From Clavelina lepadiformis (Eukaryota; Chordata; Ascidiacea; Aplousobranchia; Clavelinidae), in contig NC_135245.1 of NCBI RefSeq assembly GCF_947623445.1, positions 69,501 to 133,500 of the forward strand: a stretch of DNA of 64,000 bases, in the 5' to 3' direction. The notes under the pieces were generated by a model. That model made no database searches. It saw nothing but the letters and a program-made list of their open reading frames with translations, and had not been told where the DNA came from. Positions 45,103-58,600 of this stretch are shown one piece after another. The position numbers and the translations under genes were made by a program. Numbering within the stretch: position 1 is the first letter of the stretch; each line of letters starts with the position of its first letter.

Positions 45103-47682
45103 TCAGAACCTGTTGTATCTATCCTCCTCTTGTCTTCGCATCTTCCTCGTCATTTCCCTTAAATCTTCCTCCCGTTCCATCTGCTCGTTGTAGACCTGAG
45201 CTCTTTTGTCCTCCATCGCAGCGTGGTCTGCTTTCAACTGCGAAGAATTTTAAGGATAATTACGTTCACTGCAAACAAGTCTCTTAACAAATTAACCGAC
45301 CTGTTTCTTTAGAGCCCGCTGCATCCTAATCTTTAATTTTTCTTGAGGTGTTAGTTTCTTCAAGTCAACTGCACTTGAACCTGGAGCCGGCTTCATATTT
45401 GTCAGATCCTTCCTGATTCATTTGAAGAAAATGTTTACAAACTTCAAGGTTGTCGTGGAAGAAATAACTGGCTTTATGATGTAACAAGCCAACACACCTT
45501 GTGACAGCATGTGACCTGCGATCTACAAAATGTGGGCTTTTTTCTCTTGACCTTGACCTATGACCTCTTGAATAGGATTCTCGTGACCTTATTTTATCAC
45601 GTGACCACGATCTTCCACTGCAATTGGAGGAGTGGTTACATAATAAACACTGATTTGTATCCAAGATATACAACAAAGACGCCAAAACCAGTACCGATCA
45701 TTTGACCTTGACCGACTTCTACGACCCCGTGACCGAGACCTACGAGAGCGTGACCTTGACCTGCGCCCTCGAGATCTTGACCTACTTCTACGACCCCGTG
45801 ACCTTGATCTGCGACTGTGTGAGTTTAACTTATGCCTGGCAGGGGCTGATTTGTTCGGTTTATCTGTAGGTGGCGCGGCACAAGCTCGATCAGGGGCATT
45901 CCCACTGAAAAATACATGCAAGGTCTTGTCAGTGAGCATTCAAGAACAGCCGTTAGCAGCAAGGCGTACACCAGCTGGGTTATCCATTACACACAAACTA
46001 ATTGAAATTATCCACAGTCCCTTGAAGGGACAAGAAAGTAAACTTCTAATGTTTAAAATCGCTGCATCCTGGGATCCGAATTTAATCAAAGTGGCAGCAG
46101 AAAATAAAAACTCCACCGACTTGTCAGCTCCGAAACTAGTGATAAATTCTATCTTTCCTTCACAACTTGGATGCTCTTCATCCGAAGACTCAGACTCAGT
46201 CTCTGCAAAGAACCATCGTTTTCATTCCTGTAAAGAGTTTGTGGTGAAGTTGGTTCCCAAACTCACCTGACTCATTCCCACTTCCCTTCTGCATGTAACT
46301 GAGTGGACCTATCACGCGATCCTGTGATAAACATGAACAGATTAGTGATGAGATTTTGAAAGATCAATTTACTCGACCCACCTTTAGTCTTTCATCCCGG
46401 AGCATTCTCCTTTCTCTCCTCGACTTTTTCCCGGCCATCTTTTGTTTCTCCGATTCTACTTCCCTCGCTTTATCAATCCTCTCCTGCATCTCCTGGTCTT
46501 GGTCCATGGAGCGGACAAAGTCTGTGTAACCCATCCCGAAATCCAAAGAGAACTTCTCTATGTCCTCCAGATCATCAGGATTCAGCTCTCTCAGAGGCGG
46601 AATGTCCTCAAGGTCAAACATGAAGTCCTCGTCTGAATCACTTGAATCTGATCATGTAACACCGAGCATGACATTTTTAAAATCTTCGTCAATAGAGCAG
46701 CAGTCTCACCTTCCTCCTCAACTTCCGCTGCTCCTCCAACCACGTCCGCTCCGTAATCAAACCCGATGGAAGCTTTCGTTGTGGCAAGTTGCTGCTTCTT
46801 TGCTTCAGACTCGAGCTTTTGTGCATTGAGGTCAGGATAGCTCTCGTTGACGTGAATCTTATGAAGATGTTGGGACTCGCTGACATTCCTTCAAAAAACA
46901 TTTTGCGGCAGACATAAAAGTCAAAACAAGTTGCTTCAAACTAACTTCAGGGGGTTTAGCAAGTTTTGGTTGAAGTACAACAATTGCTTTTACATGTCTA
47001 TATTCAACAAAAAGATTATGCAAATGCTATAAATAGTTGATTATTCATATTTTGTGACCCAAATAACCTGATTTACCACATTCTGAATGCCAAATCTAAT
47101 ATCACATACATTCAACTGGGTCACTCGGTGAATCTTTCCATCAAAATGAATATTTATTTTTTATCATTTGAGCCTGAATCTTACTTGTGTTTGTTATAAA
47201 CCAGGATCCGATATCTTTCGTAATTCAATCTTCTTTCTTCTTTGTCGTTGAGCGATTTTGTCTGATTGGAAGGTTTTGGTTCATTTATGAAATCAAGATG
47301 GGCTCTCACGTCAAACCTAACACACAGTTTAGTTACTCCTTGACACAAATCAATCATAAAAATATTTAGACACCTGTCAATCATATTAGACTTGTCTCCC
47401 TGCCATGGCATCATGTGACAACTGTCACTTGATTGGTTGGTTTCGTCTATGAATAACTTGCATCTCTTACCATGGACCTGGTGATGTGTCAAATGAGTTT
47501 ATGGTTCAGAAAATATTTCTTTAATTAAATAGAAACATTAAAGCGTAAATCATCACCTGCATAAATTTAGTTGGGTCCTGCTTTATTTTGTCATAATACT
47601 CGTGTCTTCTCTCGGCACGACGCCGATAATCAACGATCACTTTCCGAAGCACCTTCTCTTGTTTTCGAGCTTCGTGCCACAT
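45103..47682 (-). CDS. CLASRP: CLK4-associating serine/arginine-rich protein
   Basis: Eleven exons: 47,682-47,557, 47,477-47,374, 47,316-47,185, 46,888-46,710, 46,647-46,382, 46,321-46,267, 46,202-46,121, 45,904-45,707, 45,617-45,498, 45,412-45,301 and 45,237-45,103. All join in phase to a 502-residue protein. It is a nuclear SR-like splicing regulator that binds CLK kinases. The N-terminus MWHEARKQEK, RRRAERRHEYYDKIK and the MMPWQGD...NMIDRFDVRAHLD block match the SWAP-type N-terminal domain. ASIGFDYG and an acidic stretch follow, then EFITSFG. The RS-repeat domain is encoded by the two exons at 45.9-45.5 kb. The conserved end is LTPQEKLKIRMQRALKKQ plus a charged coiled coil. It converges on ECH1, with 345 bp between stop codons. 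Confidence 0.95.
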
Positions 47683-48661
47683 TTTTACTAAATTAGCAAA
47701 TCACCTTGAAGTAAAACATAATTAAAAAAACTCAAACTGCATTTTCATGAATATTTCCATCACCCGACAATATAGGAACAAAAAATCTGAATTGGGCGAA
47801 AAAACTCCACGATTTTACCCAAATTATATTGGCAAGCAGCAACGCAACGAAACAAGATAAAATAAGCAGAAAATTCAACTTTCACTTTGTGACAAGCGAA
47901 CCAAGCCACAACACAGAATAATTTTGAAGAAGTTTGATGTTTAGTAAAATGGAAAAGCTGTTTAGTTAAACCAAATAAGCGAAGAGATTTCCCAATGAAA
48001 TACACATTTCATCAAAAAACAACCACATTTTTCAATCATCGTCATCATTATTACAGCTCAATGTTGCTTACAAAATCATTGAAGTGAATTTAGCACAAAT
48101 TTCTCAGGGCAAGTCTAAAAGAAATTAATCTGAGAACTCATGTTATGTCTGGTTGTCCACGTTTGGCCAAGTCAAGACCTGGTCAAGATCATGAAGTGTA
48201 AGCCAGACAATATTCATGATTGGAACTATTTACTGACTCACCACAAATTTTGGCTAAATTTTTGGCATTTTTGACGACGGTTTTGTAGTTTGCTTAAAAA
48301 AATTCAAAGCTGGCTGATCCCAAGGTGGATTTACTAAGCAGATTCTATTGTATTAGTATTAGATGTAAGCACATAAAATTTTGTAAATGCAAATATACAG
48401 AATTCTTGCATAAGAATGCTCACTGTCACTAAATAATGACACAACAAAATAAAATACACTCTTAAAATATTGATATCTTATGACAAGATCCCCACAATGC
48501 TATGACAGGAGTGTTGACAAAACTGGAAAATTTCACTCTTTACGATCCAAGCCTGTCCGACAAATCAAAGCCAACTATGATTCATTTTTCTTCTTGAAAC
48601 ACCGATTTGCGCCGTGCAGCTGAAAATTGACAAAATTATGATGAAAGATCCTTCTGAAGAT
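47683..48661. other. Intergenic: CLASRP promoter side and SLC38A10 3' side
   Basis: About 1 kb between two minus-strand genes. No additional exon is apparent. It should contain the CLASRP promoter and SLC38A10 3' UTR; no unambiguous TATA box was picked. Confidence 0.45.
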
Positions 48662-51229
48662 TTAGGTTAGTTGAGCCTCGATTGCATCAACATCCAAAGA
48701 TTTCAGATCCCGAGCTTTTGGCTTTTTTTCAAGGTTGAGATCATTATCTTCAGCATCCTTCTTCCTTTTATCTTCGTCTCCTTGAATATCAACATTCTTT
48801 AAATCTACTCCAACATCTTCAAGGTTTTCTTTCTTCTTAGGATCTTCATCTTTTGTATCTTCTTCCCCATCACCTCTTGCAACCTGTGACAAGAAATACC
48901 ATTGTTGAAATGCAAACAATAAACCAAGTCATGGACAGACGCAGACAACAAACGAGTTGATATTACAAAATATAAACACCTTGTTTTCCTCATCAGGACC
49001 TTTAAGATCTCTGGGATCACGTCGATCTTCTTCTGCTGCTTTTCCACCATGCACTGGCTCAGCAACTTTAAGGGCCTGATCTTCTTTCAGCTTCTCTTTT
49101 GATCTTTTAACTTTATTCTCGTCATCTGGTGGCAAAACATCAACCTGCTTGGCAGGTTCTTCTTTATGAACATCCTTCCGCACATCTACATCGGAGGAGG
49201 GCTCTTTTCGTTTTTCATCCTGCAATGTTAGATCTGATGCCAAATCCGTTTCCGCAGGCTTTCTTGCTTTTTCCACGGGATCAGCAGCTTCCTCTTCAGC
49301 TTTCAAGTCACCTTCCAACTTACCTCCGCCTTCCTCTGCAGTTTTAGCGGGATCTTTTCGGTGTTGATCCTCAAGAGCTTTAATTAACTTCTCCTGCTTC
49401 TCCAAAAGCTCGTGCTGCTTCTTCTGCTGCTCTCTGATCTTATCCAGCAGTTCATTTTCATCAACACTATTGTCAGTCTTCCGAACATCTTCCTTCTTCA
49501 CGGCAAGTTCTTCTGCATGGTCCATATTTCCACGAGAATCGTTCTCTTCAACGTTTTCTTCTGCAGTTTCCACCTGATTGGGATTTATATTATCAGATTG
49601 CAAATCTTTTTCAGGCAATATGTTTTGCACTTCTTGATCCATTGTATCCGGAACATCACGTTCCAGATCTTTCTTGTCATCAGGGTCATCTTCCTTGTCC
49701 TCTATGCTATTATGTTGTTTAGGGTCATTTCTATCCTCAGCAAAATCTCTTTCCTCCTGTGCAGGTTTCATTGCGATGGAGTCAGGTTTATCATTTGCAC
49801 CATCATTTGCAACCTCCTGAGCGACTTCTTTTCCATCTTTCAATTCTTCCAGATCAGGAGGAAGAGGATTTGCCGGCTCATGTCGATGCTCATTATCCAC
49901 AACTTCTGCCAACGGAGGTTTCGTTGGTTCTGGAATAATTTCATCAACCTTCTCTCCAGCTTCCTTCAGAAACTGCTCATGCGGAACGATGACAACATCT
50001 CCTTTCACAGGAAGATTTTGCTTGGGAGCGAGGTACGATTGATTTATGGCTGAGTATACGTTTGAGTAGGTGCAAACTACTAGCAGGATACATCCTATTC
50101 CGAGAACAAACTTTGATATATTCGTGTCACCTTTCGGGGAAGCTTTTGAGAAAATTATCCCAGGAAATATAAAACAAATAAAAGATCCCATTGTTGCACC
50201 TGTCAAGCCCAAGATAGTTTCCACATTTGGAATAAAAACTGCCACCATCATAGTAGACAAGACGATGCAAAGGGTGATGGCTTTAAATGTGAATGGTTCG
50301 ATGTAGGTGGTTGTTGCTATTCCATCACCGGGTTGTTTGCTGAAGAATAGTGTATGGATGCTCTGCCTGCATGGAAATATCATTAAAGGAAACCCGACCA
50401 CAACTGAAACAGCAAAACCAAGTTTAATTAACTCCAGCATGACATTCGGAGAAAAGTTTTTTAAGACATTTCCTTCAACCTGGTCAAGAAAGCTCTGGTA
50501 ACCAAGGATAGCAACCATGCAGTAGACTGAAGTAACAATCTTCAAAGAAGTTACAACAATATTTTCCATTCTCATTATCGACACATTTTCAAGTGAATCA
50601 TAGACAACAAATAACTGGCACTGGCAGGCATAGGCGAGTCCAAATATTGGCAAACATTGAAAGACACCTGATGGCTTGAAAAGTTCTATTTTATGGATCC
50701 AATCAAACGTAAGAAGTCCACTACTCAGTGAATTGGCGAACATGACGCAGACAAAGATGCAGTAAAATATGAGAGAAAAAAATCCAATAAAACCTAGCAC
50801 AGATAAGTTCTTCATTAGACCCAGTGGAAGAGCAACACATAAAGCACAGAACACAATCGCGTATGTTCTCAACTGAATTGCACTTGCTCCAACAAAATTG
50901 GACAAAATTTGAGTTGCTAAATCACCAATGATAACATAAAAGGCAACACAAGTACCCAGCATTAGTCCAATCATGCTCAATTCAACAAGAAACTTTCCAC
51001 TCGGACCAATTGTATAAAACGCCAAATATTCATATGTTCGTCTTTTTTTATAAACTGCTGATTGCACCAACATGTTGCAGGATATATAGGTGAGCCAAGA
51101 CATTCCGATGAGAAGGCCCAGCCCAAGAAGTAAGCCGCATTTCTTCATGCAAAACGGCATCGCAAGGACACTGACACCGATGATGCTGTTGACAAGATTG
51201 GTCACGTAAGGCGCGTTACTCTCCATCAT
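48662..51229 (-). CDS. SLC38A10: Sodium-coupled neutral amino-acid transporter 10 homologue
   Basis: Two coding exons, 51,229-48,980 and 48,883-48,662, joined in phase 0, give 823 residues. It is an AAAP-family transporter predicted to move amino acids across membranes. Residues 1-400 contain about 11 hydrophobic helices, beginning NLVNSIIGVSVLAMPF, with the SMIGLMLGTCVAFYVIIGDL block that is near-identical to vertebrate SLC38A10. After SNVYSAINQ comes a roughly 400-residue hydrophilic, highly charged tail rich in Glu, Lys and Asp, as in SLC38A10 but unlike other SLC38 members. I chose the ATG at 51,229; a second ATG follows immediately and an AG site precedes it, so a 5' non-coding exon is likely. 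The first coding exon is unusually long (2,250 bp) for this compact region. Confidence 0.93.
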
Positions 51230-51829
51230 AAACAACAACTAGAGAGAGCAATGAAATGAGTCAACCTGGTGAAACAACTGAAGTTTTATTATCTATGCTC
51301 GGCCCTAAACTTATAGCCTATAATTTCATTTATAACTTTTCAAACTTAAGTTGAACCAGAATTTATTATTATTCACAGACACAATCTGTATTTCTCCTAG
51401 GGCTGGGAATTTACCCAATTACCACATTGCATTAGTGGCAGCGATTGAAAGCAGTAAACTGTCATAGTCACTAAACGGAAGCCACATTGTTAATTTCAAA
51501 CAAACCTACTGTTTAATCCAAGGAAGCATATTAAAAGTATTGTATCGGCAACATATGTCATGCTACCTTGAAATTTTATCAGAAAAACAAACTATTTAAG
51601 CCTGAAAATGATTGACAGAGCAGCATATTTCGACAAGTCCATGGATTACCCAAACTTTTTTCTCCAAATTCTTTCCTACATGTACATTTTTTTCGGCTAA
51701 TAAAATGTTCAGCAACTAGCTATTGCCTGCCGGGTAATTACCCCAGCCCTAATTTCACCAACAATAAACCAAACAATAACCCACTGTGAGCTGGATTGAA
51801 ATGAATGGCATTTTTAACTAAACATTTTG

Positions 51830-52010
51830 CGTGCTGAAATACAGGCTTCAATTCTCTATTTATTTATGATAACTTGGCAATCAACTGATCGTCTTTAACC
51901 TATTTGTCTATTACAGATCAGTTTGAACATGAAGAGTTTAACACGCTACATGGCGAAGAGGTTCACTCACGCATGTGCCGCACTTTCCACTACGAGCAGT
52001 AAGAAAACTT
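51830..52010 (+). repeat. Dispersed repeat, copy 2 of 3
   Basis: Shares GGCTTCAATTCT, a TTTATTTAT-like block, CTTGGCA and GCCGCACTTTCCAC with the copy at 52,270-52,440, which has CTGCCACACTTTCCAC in the same place. Ends not defined. Confidence 0.45.
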
Positions 52011-52269
52011 AGTGGAACAAATTGTAGGTAGATTTAGACTGAAATATATGTTTGCAATTTGTAAGTTGATTAGGTTAAGGTTAATTTCAACTTGGGCTCC
52101 GTTGTAAAACGTTTAAACTAATATAAGTCACTCAAAGTAGCAACCGAAAAAATATTATTACACAAATATATTATCAATGATATATAATTATTATTTATTG
52201 TGAGCCTCACTGGCAAGTAGAGCATTTCTCGACGAGAAATTGTGCATGAAAAGAAGCAAATTCTGGAGT

Positions 52270-52440
52270 AATGGAATTCACTGAAGCTTCAATTCTTTGT
52301 TTATTGAATAGAAATTGGCATTCAAACAAGATATTTTGTTTGTTTGTTGTAAAACGGCGTGAAGACAAAAACTTCTGTGTGGACGTTGATAAATTTCATG
52401 CGTGCAGCTGCCACACTTTCCACCAGTGGCTTAGGCAAGA
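52270..52440 (+). repeat. Dispersed repeat, copy 3 of 3
   Basis: Begins near GAAGCTTCAATTCTTTG and runs through GAAGACAAAAAC, GTTGATAAATTTCATGCGTG and a CACACTTTCCAC end. Lies about 440 bp from copy 2 in the same orientation. Confidence 0.45.
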
Positions 52441-53389
52441 AGGGGGTTTTGGAAGTTACAACCCCCACTTTGGGATGTGTGTGTGCCTCATCATAAAGAT
52501 AATAAAAATTCTTCACATGTTGTCAAAAAATGTCCAGTATTTTGTGTCTGCTGCTTCCTAGTTTTTTATTTTAGAATAAATTGTCTTATATACTCTTTGC
52601 TGCAACAATTGAATTAACGGATGCAAGGCATTTTAAAAGGTCTTTTACACAGATCAGAGTTAGGTAACGAACACAGTGGAAAGTGTGGCATCTGCACAGT
52701 GCACACACAAGATTGATCAACATGCACACCACACATTCTACTCATCACGTCGATTTATAGCAAATAAACAAAAAAATGGTTGTCTGTAACTGTAATGGCA
52801 TAAAAAATTTAGTTGACAATTGGCAATTTTTTCGAAAGAAAAGCAAGTAAAAGAGGATTCGTGTATGCACCATGACTCCCGTTATCTAGGTTCAATTCTT
52901 AATCTTGATATCTTTTAAAATCACTTAAAGTAGACATTGCGTTCCATTCATACCCATGATATCATACCTATGATATCATATCGATTATCACAAGTTAGAA
53001 AGCACTCAGTTACATCATAATAAGTCTTTGTTTGTTTACAAACACAATGCATACAAAATTGAAAGTGGACTTACAAGGTGGTGTTTAAATTTATTAATCG
53101 GAAGTTTTGTAACCAGTATAGATGATTAAGGCGGGGGCTGATGGGGTTGCAGCCCCAGGTCAACCTGAATACAAACGCGTTGATAAAAAGTAAGCATGTT
53201 TACCCCAAAAGTCTGTAGGTGCGTGGTTTGCTTGTCAAATTTTTATTTGATTGACTTGCAGTCAGGCAAGTCCTGAATGGCAAAATGCAAACAAGCATGA
53301 AATCTACAGTAAGCCTTTGCAGTATTACAGTATAAAAGTAATGGTAGAATAAAGTAGCACTTCAAAAGTTAACTACAAATTATTTCTAA

Positions 53390-53585
53390 CTGCTGACACC
53401 ACTATTTCACCACCAAAAATCCTGCGCTCAAAGCTAATTTTTAAAGTTTTTTGTTAACCTAACTTAAATACTATAACATACTAACCTAAATCTACCTTCT
53501 AATCTAAGTTTAACTCCAATAAAACCTAAAATAGCCAAAATCAACTTTTTGCATTGCTTTTCTGCTAACCTAACCGCCTATCTTT
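53390..53585 (-). repeat. Dispersed repeat, copy B
   Basis: Reverse complement of the repeat at 28,415-28,625. Shared blocks in order are GCGGTTAGGTTAG-like, TTTTATTGGAGTTA, TTAGATTAGAAGGTAGATTT and GGTGAAATAGTGG. Confidence 0.65.
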
Positions 53586-53879
53586 AATAAGACCACGGTA
53601 AAGCCAACCCGAATTTTTCGTTTGTATCGTCTCGTCTACAATTCGTGGCTTGTAACAAAATTACTTCAAACAAAGCTGGAAGTAAAAAAAACGGCAAAAT
53701 ATGCATCAGTTGACGACAAAACATCCTAATTCAAAAATATTTGGCTTATCTTGCCAGTTCATCTTTAAATTCCATACAAATATTTCGTATAGGCCTAGTA
53801 TCTTCAATATGTTGCTAAATTAATCGCTAGCGGTAATAAAAAACGACTCCGCGTAGACAAAACAAAAAAAATTTCCACA

Positions 53880-54280
53880 CGCTTGTTCATCTATCGCTCT
53901 AAAATAAATAATTACAAAATTTGCTGGCATTATTTTTCATTTTATACTCAAACTAATTAGCGACTTAACTTTGGTCCTCATAGCTCACAAACGGTCGCTT
54001 GCATCGATAAGGACAAAACTATGCATGAAATATAACGGCTCGAAAAATCACTTTCCGCAAAAAATATTCAAAAAAGTTTTCATGATATCTGTTTATCAAC
54101 CAATCTAGATTAAAAAAATTTAATTTGCTGGCATTGTTTTTCATTTCATATTCAAACTAATTGCCGTTTTGTCTTTGGTTCCCACCGTTCGCCTTTATTT
54201 GCATCGACAAGGACCAAATTATGCGTCAAATTTAACGGCACAAAAAATCACTTTTCGCAAAATTATTTGAATACTTTTTT
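53880..54280 (+). repeat. Imperfect tandem duplication, two units of about 204 bp
   Basis: TTGCTGGCATTRTTTTTCATTT, ATACTCAAACTAATT-like, GCATCGAYAAGGAC and AAAAATCACTTTYCGCAAAA blocks occur in the same order starting at 53,921 and 54,125. Divergence is substantial, so the duplication is old. Confidence 0.7.
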
Positions 54281-55697
54281 ATTTCACTTCAATAATATAC
54301 TGCACAATACCACCAAAACAGATTTAAAATAATGATGTGAATACAGTTCCTGATGTCGGTGCTCTTGAGCTCCATCACGTGGCTTTGCCTTACTTTGGCA
54401 AACATAACCTCAAGAGGGCGTTTATCGTGCCAGAAATTATAGTTGTTTTCTCCACAGCACACACCTTTCTCGAATTAAGTTTTCCCGTGAAACATGTAAA
54501 TGTGAGCAATCCTTAAGATACCGTAAAGCGGCAATTTCTAATGGGAAGTTTTTTTCAGGACAACTCGATCATATTGAGTTATTATAGACGGAGTAATCGG
54601 CGTGGAAACAATAAAACGTAAATATAAAAATAACGTGAACGAATGTTGGCAATTGACAAAGTATTTTTAGCAAAACATGCTCTAGAAGTGAATAAATACC
54701 CGGCAAGAAGAATTCATTTTACAGTTACAGCCCAGGGTGCATCTATTGGCACGAAAACAGCAGCTGCAGTTCATATTGGCAATTGGCCGCAGTAAGAAGG
54801 GTAATGAATGGATGAATGCAACAGCAAGAAACAAAGTTATAGTATATGTTGCCTGTGTGGGACGAACGAGAGAAGGAAATTGTTTAATAGAAAGCGATCA
54901 CTTTTGGAGTTGGTGTAAAATTTAAAACAAACCAACGATTCGAGCTAATCCCAATCCTGCAGCATTTCTCGTGAATAGAAATACACACATAGCATGAGTC
55001 TATTGGTCATTATTTATCTTGCTTTCAACGGCATGGCGCTTCTCATCAGCTTCAATCTTAGTTAAGTAAATGACTTAGCGACAACGTACATTCTCCGAAA
55101 TGTTCAATCATGGTGGAATCAGTATTTCAAGTGACGTGTGCTTAATAATCGCAATTATTACAATTGCCTTTAAAATAGCGAACGGGTCATGCGCGAAATG
55201 CAATTGCAAGAATGGAGACCTCAAACGGCCCTAAGTAGCCGACAGGTTTTTGCATGAGCGTTTTCACACTGCAGGAGTCGCATCTTGTTGTCAACACGAG
55301 CTCGGTTTACGATTTAATTAATCAGCTCGGTTTGACGTGAACTTTTAAAATAGCTCCTAGGCATGAAATTATTTTTCCTATTTCTTTTTTATGACGTCTT
55401 AAGCTATTGTGACCGCGTTGCTTTATATGACGTTAATGAAAAGAAAGTTTTCGAAACCAAACAACGGCGACATTTATTTTTGCGGCCAGAATAGAGGAAG
55501 TGACGATTGGAGGAGATTTCGACATCATAATGGCATTTTACCTCAGCCTGCCTATGAGTGTTTTGGAATTGTGCCATTGCAAGCTTCCTCAAATTAATTG
55601 AATAAAAAAGTATTCTGGAATTATTCTTTTCTTTCGCTTATTGAGGTTTCGAGCGGTATAGAGTGTACAGTACAATACAATAACATACAGTATAGAG

Positions 55698-58600
55698 ATG
55701 ATAGCGGCCGATATAAGTGCGTGCAACTGCTCAGCCATAACCTATAGCTTCAACCTCATTTCAACGCCCCTGCCTCTGTACTTGGACGGTAAGTTTCGTT
55801 ATCACTGAACTATTTTGCAGGAATAAATCGCTTCTCATTATTCAGTTATTTCTGCTGATTCCCGGTAAAACAAGAAAGTGTTTAATTTCAATGTGAGCTT
55901 AATTTTTGTTGTTGTGAAACTTTGTTAGAACTAAATTTGCCAAATTTAATGGAAAACTGCATTTTGCTGCTGAAACATGTAAGATGGACAATGAATTAAT
56001 CTTAACAATTTAAACAGCGATGAAAAGCGTGAAATATCGCGATGTGACTTGGTGGTTTTGTGCACCCTGACACGGCAGTCACGTTAATACGCGACATGTT
56101 TTCCTGCAGGTTTGAAATTTTGCGAATGCTCCGAGTTTTTCAAAGAATGCGAGGATCGTGATCAAGCAATCACCCCTTACCACCGGCTCGTTTACGACAA
56201 ATTCTGTTCTCCTTCGAAATTCGATCAAATCTGCGACGACGCCGAGAGGTACAACGCTTACACTGATGACCTCATACTCGAGTTTAGTTAACAACTCAGC
56301 TTTTGTCATGTCCAGTGACGTATAACCCGGTTATTTTTATGCAAGTGACTTATCCCATTTTGATGACGTGGCTCGTATGTGTGGGCAAGTCTTGCAATAT
56401 AACCGTGACGTGGAATACGATGATTGGTTGATTGGCTGGTCTCCGTTTTGCCCAACTTACGCGTTTGGTGCTAGCAAAAGTTATTATGATGTCGATCCCG
56501 CCATGACGTCACCGTACAACAACATGCCGAGCGTGTGTAGGTGAGTAGCGATCGCGCATTGATCTTTGTGTGGATCCACTTTGGCCGACCCCGATCCCAA
56601 TCCACCATCCCCCTCCTTGTGGACCCGTATTCATCCGCGATTAGGCGATTTTGACCTACTTGGCCCGATCCTTCACACGTGATGGTTTTTACTTTTTGTT
56701 CAGCATGGCCTCAAATGTTTGTTTTATCTTTCAGGAGCTTGACGCTTTTTGCGATTTCTTTGTTTTATTTCCTCTGTATTGCGATTGTATTCGCCAACGT
56801 CACAGTGCTGATGGTGGTGCGGCGCGACAAATACTTTCACTCACCCTACGGATACTTTAAAGCGTCGATTGCCGTCGCTGACTTGTTGGTTGGTGAGTTT
56901 TGTGTTGACGTCAGCTCGTCTGAGGGCGACACCGACACGCGCTCTAGCACATCAGCACGTAATAATAATAATTAATCATTTTGAATAGAGCACTCCTTCG
57001 TGAACTCCTAAACGCGTCGATTGCACGTTTTAATCAGTGGTTGATGTGATTTTATTTGCAATGCGACACCATAATTGCTACCAACATTATTTTTATTCGG
57101 ATTCAGAGATAATTATTGTAATCACGACAAAGAACTGACTGATAGTCATTATATTTATATAGAGACCGAATGACTTGACAGAAAATATCTGACTCCTATA
57201 TTTTGATGTGGTTTCTGGTTGCTGATTCGAGGCTATGACACTCTAAGATCTTATTTTTGGTTCACGCGTCTCGCTTCTGACACGTTTATTTCACATAAAT
57301 TAATTAGTCACAAGAGAAATTGTCAGGTCTGCGCCATTAATTACATTTCAAATGACGCTGGCTGGGAAATTTCAAGAAAATACCTCGCACCGAGTCATTA
57401 AAATGGTAATTGCGTCACCGCCCTACATGGGCGAGAAATCTTTCAAGTTTTGTCGAAAGCAATTTTTTAAAGTTGAATAGTTTTATAAAATTACTTTCTG
57501 ACAAATAGCAAAACAAATCTTTTCAGCTAATTTTGCTTGAGGAGATCGCTAATAACCGTCGTAATTACTTCAAACTTTATCAAGCACGAAGCTTTTTTTA
57601 TTTCTTAACTGACAGGGTTGCTGGTTGTCCCCTCCTTGATCTATCATCTTCATTGGATAACTTTTGCGCCAAGACCATTCAGATCGCCCGGAACAATTTC
57701 CAGGAGCGTCTACGAAAGCCGGGAACCGTTTTACGTCACAATCGGGTTCTTTACAATTCTAACCCTCAGTAACTCTGTTTATTGCCTTGTCGCCTCCAGC
57801 CTGGACAGGTATGATGCTGGGACTATTCTTCTCATAAAGAAGTTTTGTGACGCAACAATGAAAGTTTTGCAGATACTTTTCGATCACGAGACCATTTAGC
57901 TACGAAGCAAAAAAGCTTCTGACCAAAAAAAGAGCATTGTGCGTCATAATGGTAATCTGGTTGTTGTCATCAGGACTTGCCATCTTTCCTATTGCGTCAT
58001 CATCCACCACCTACGGCGTTGTTTCGGGTAAATTGCTATTATTTTTGATATGTTAAAAACTTCTCACTAAAGGGGATTACCCTTATATTCAGCAAGTTTT
58101 GTGCTGGCGACGGAGAAGGTTGAAATATCGTTGACGTCAGTACCGACGTTTTCGTGGAAAGGTTTTTTTAATGTGACATCATCAGCGAGTGACGTCGATG
58201 GCAATGAAACGATGAAAAGTGAGTTACAACCACGTGACAGTAAAATGGTCGAAATAAAATGAAAGATTATTAAATCGGATTTTCCGTCTTGAAGGAAACG
58301 ATAATGACTTTGAGAACATGATTTTAACCTAATCACTACTTCTGTCAAATGCCATATAGGTTAGTTATATGTCGCTATTATATAATTACTCCAGAAAACT
58401 ACACCCAACTGTACAACTTAACATCAGAGGAAATGACGTCAATCAACCTTCGTCATTTCCGGGCGTCGTTAAGCTCTCGGGGGATGTATTTGATCCTGTC
58501 CATGTATTTCCTCTGCTTGATCGTTCCCCTCATCTTTGTGCTGATCGTCAACTGCTGCCTCGTTCGATCTTTCAAGCGGCAGAAGAAGAAAAACAATTTT

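Larger units (their letters stand above)
51230..55697. other. Gene-poor, repeat-rich stretch
   Basis: Nearly 4.5 kb between SLC38A10 and the GPCR with no convincing exon. It holds two copies of the 42.4-kb repeat, the inverted partner of the 28.4-kb repeat, and an imperfect tandem duplication at 53.9-54.3 kb. Promoters of both flanking genes, which are divergently transcribed, should lie at its two ends. Confidence 0.5.

Noticed and set aside
45511-46829. Plus-strand open frames opposite CLASRP
   Set aside because: They are shadows of the RS-rich and acidic coding exons on the minus strand.
49412-50053. 213-codon plus-strand frame opposite SLC38A10
   Set aside because: Antisense shadow of the charged tail exon; hydrophobic by virtue of complementing Lys/Glu codons.
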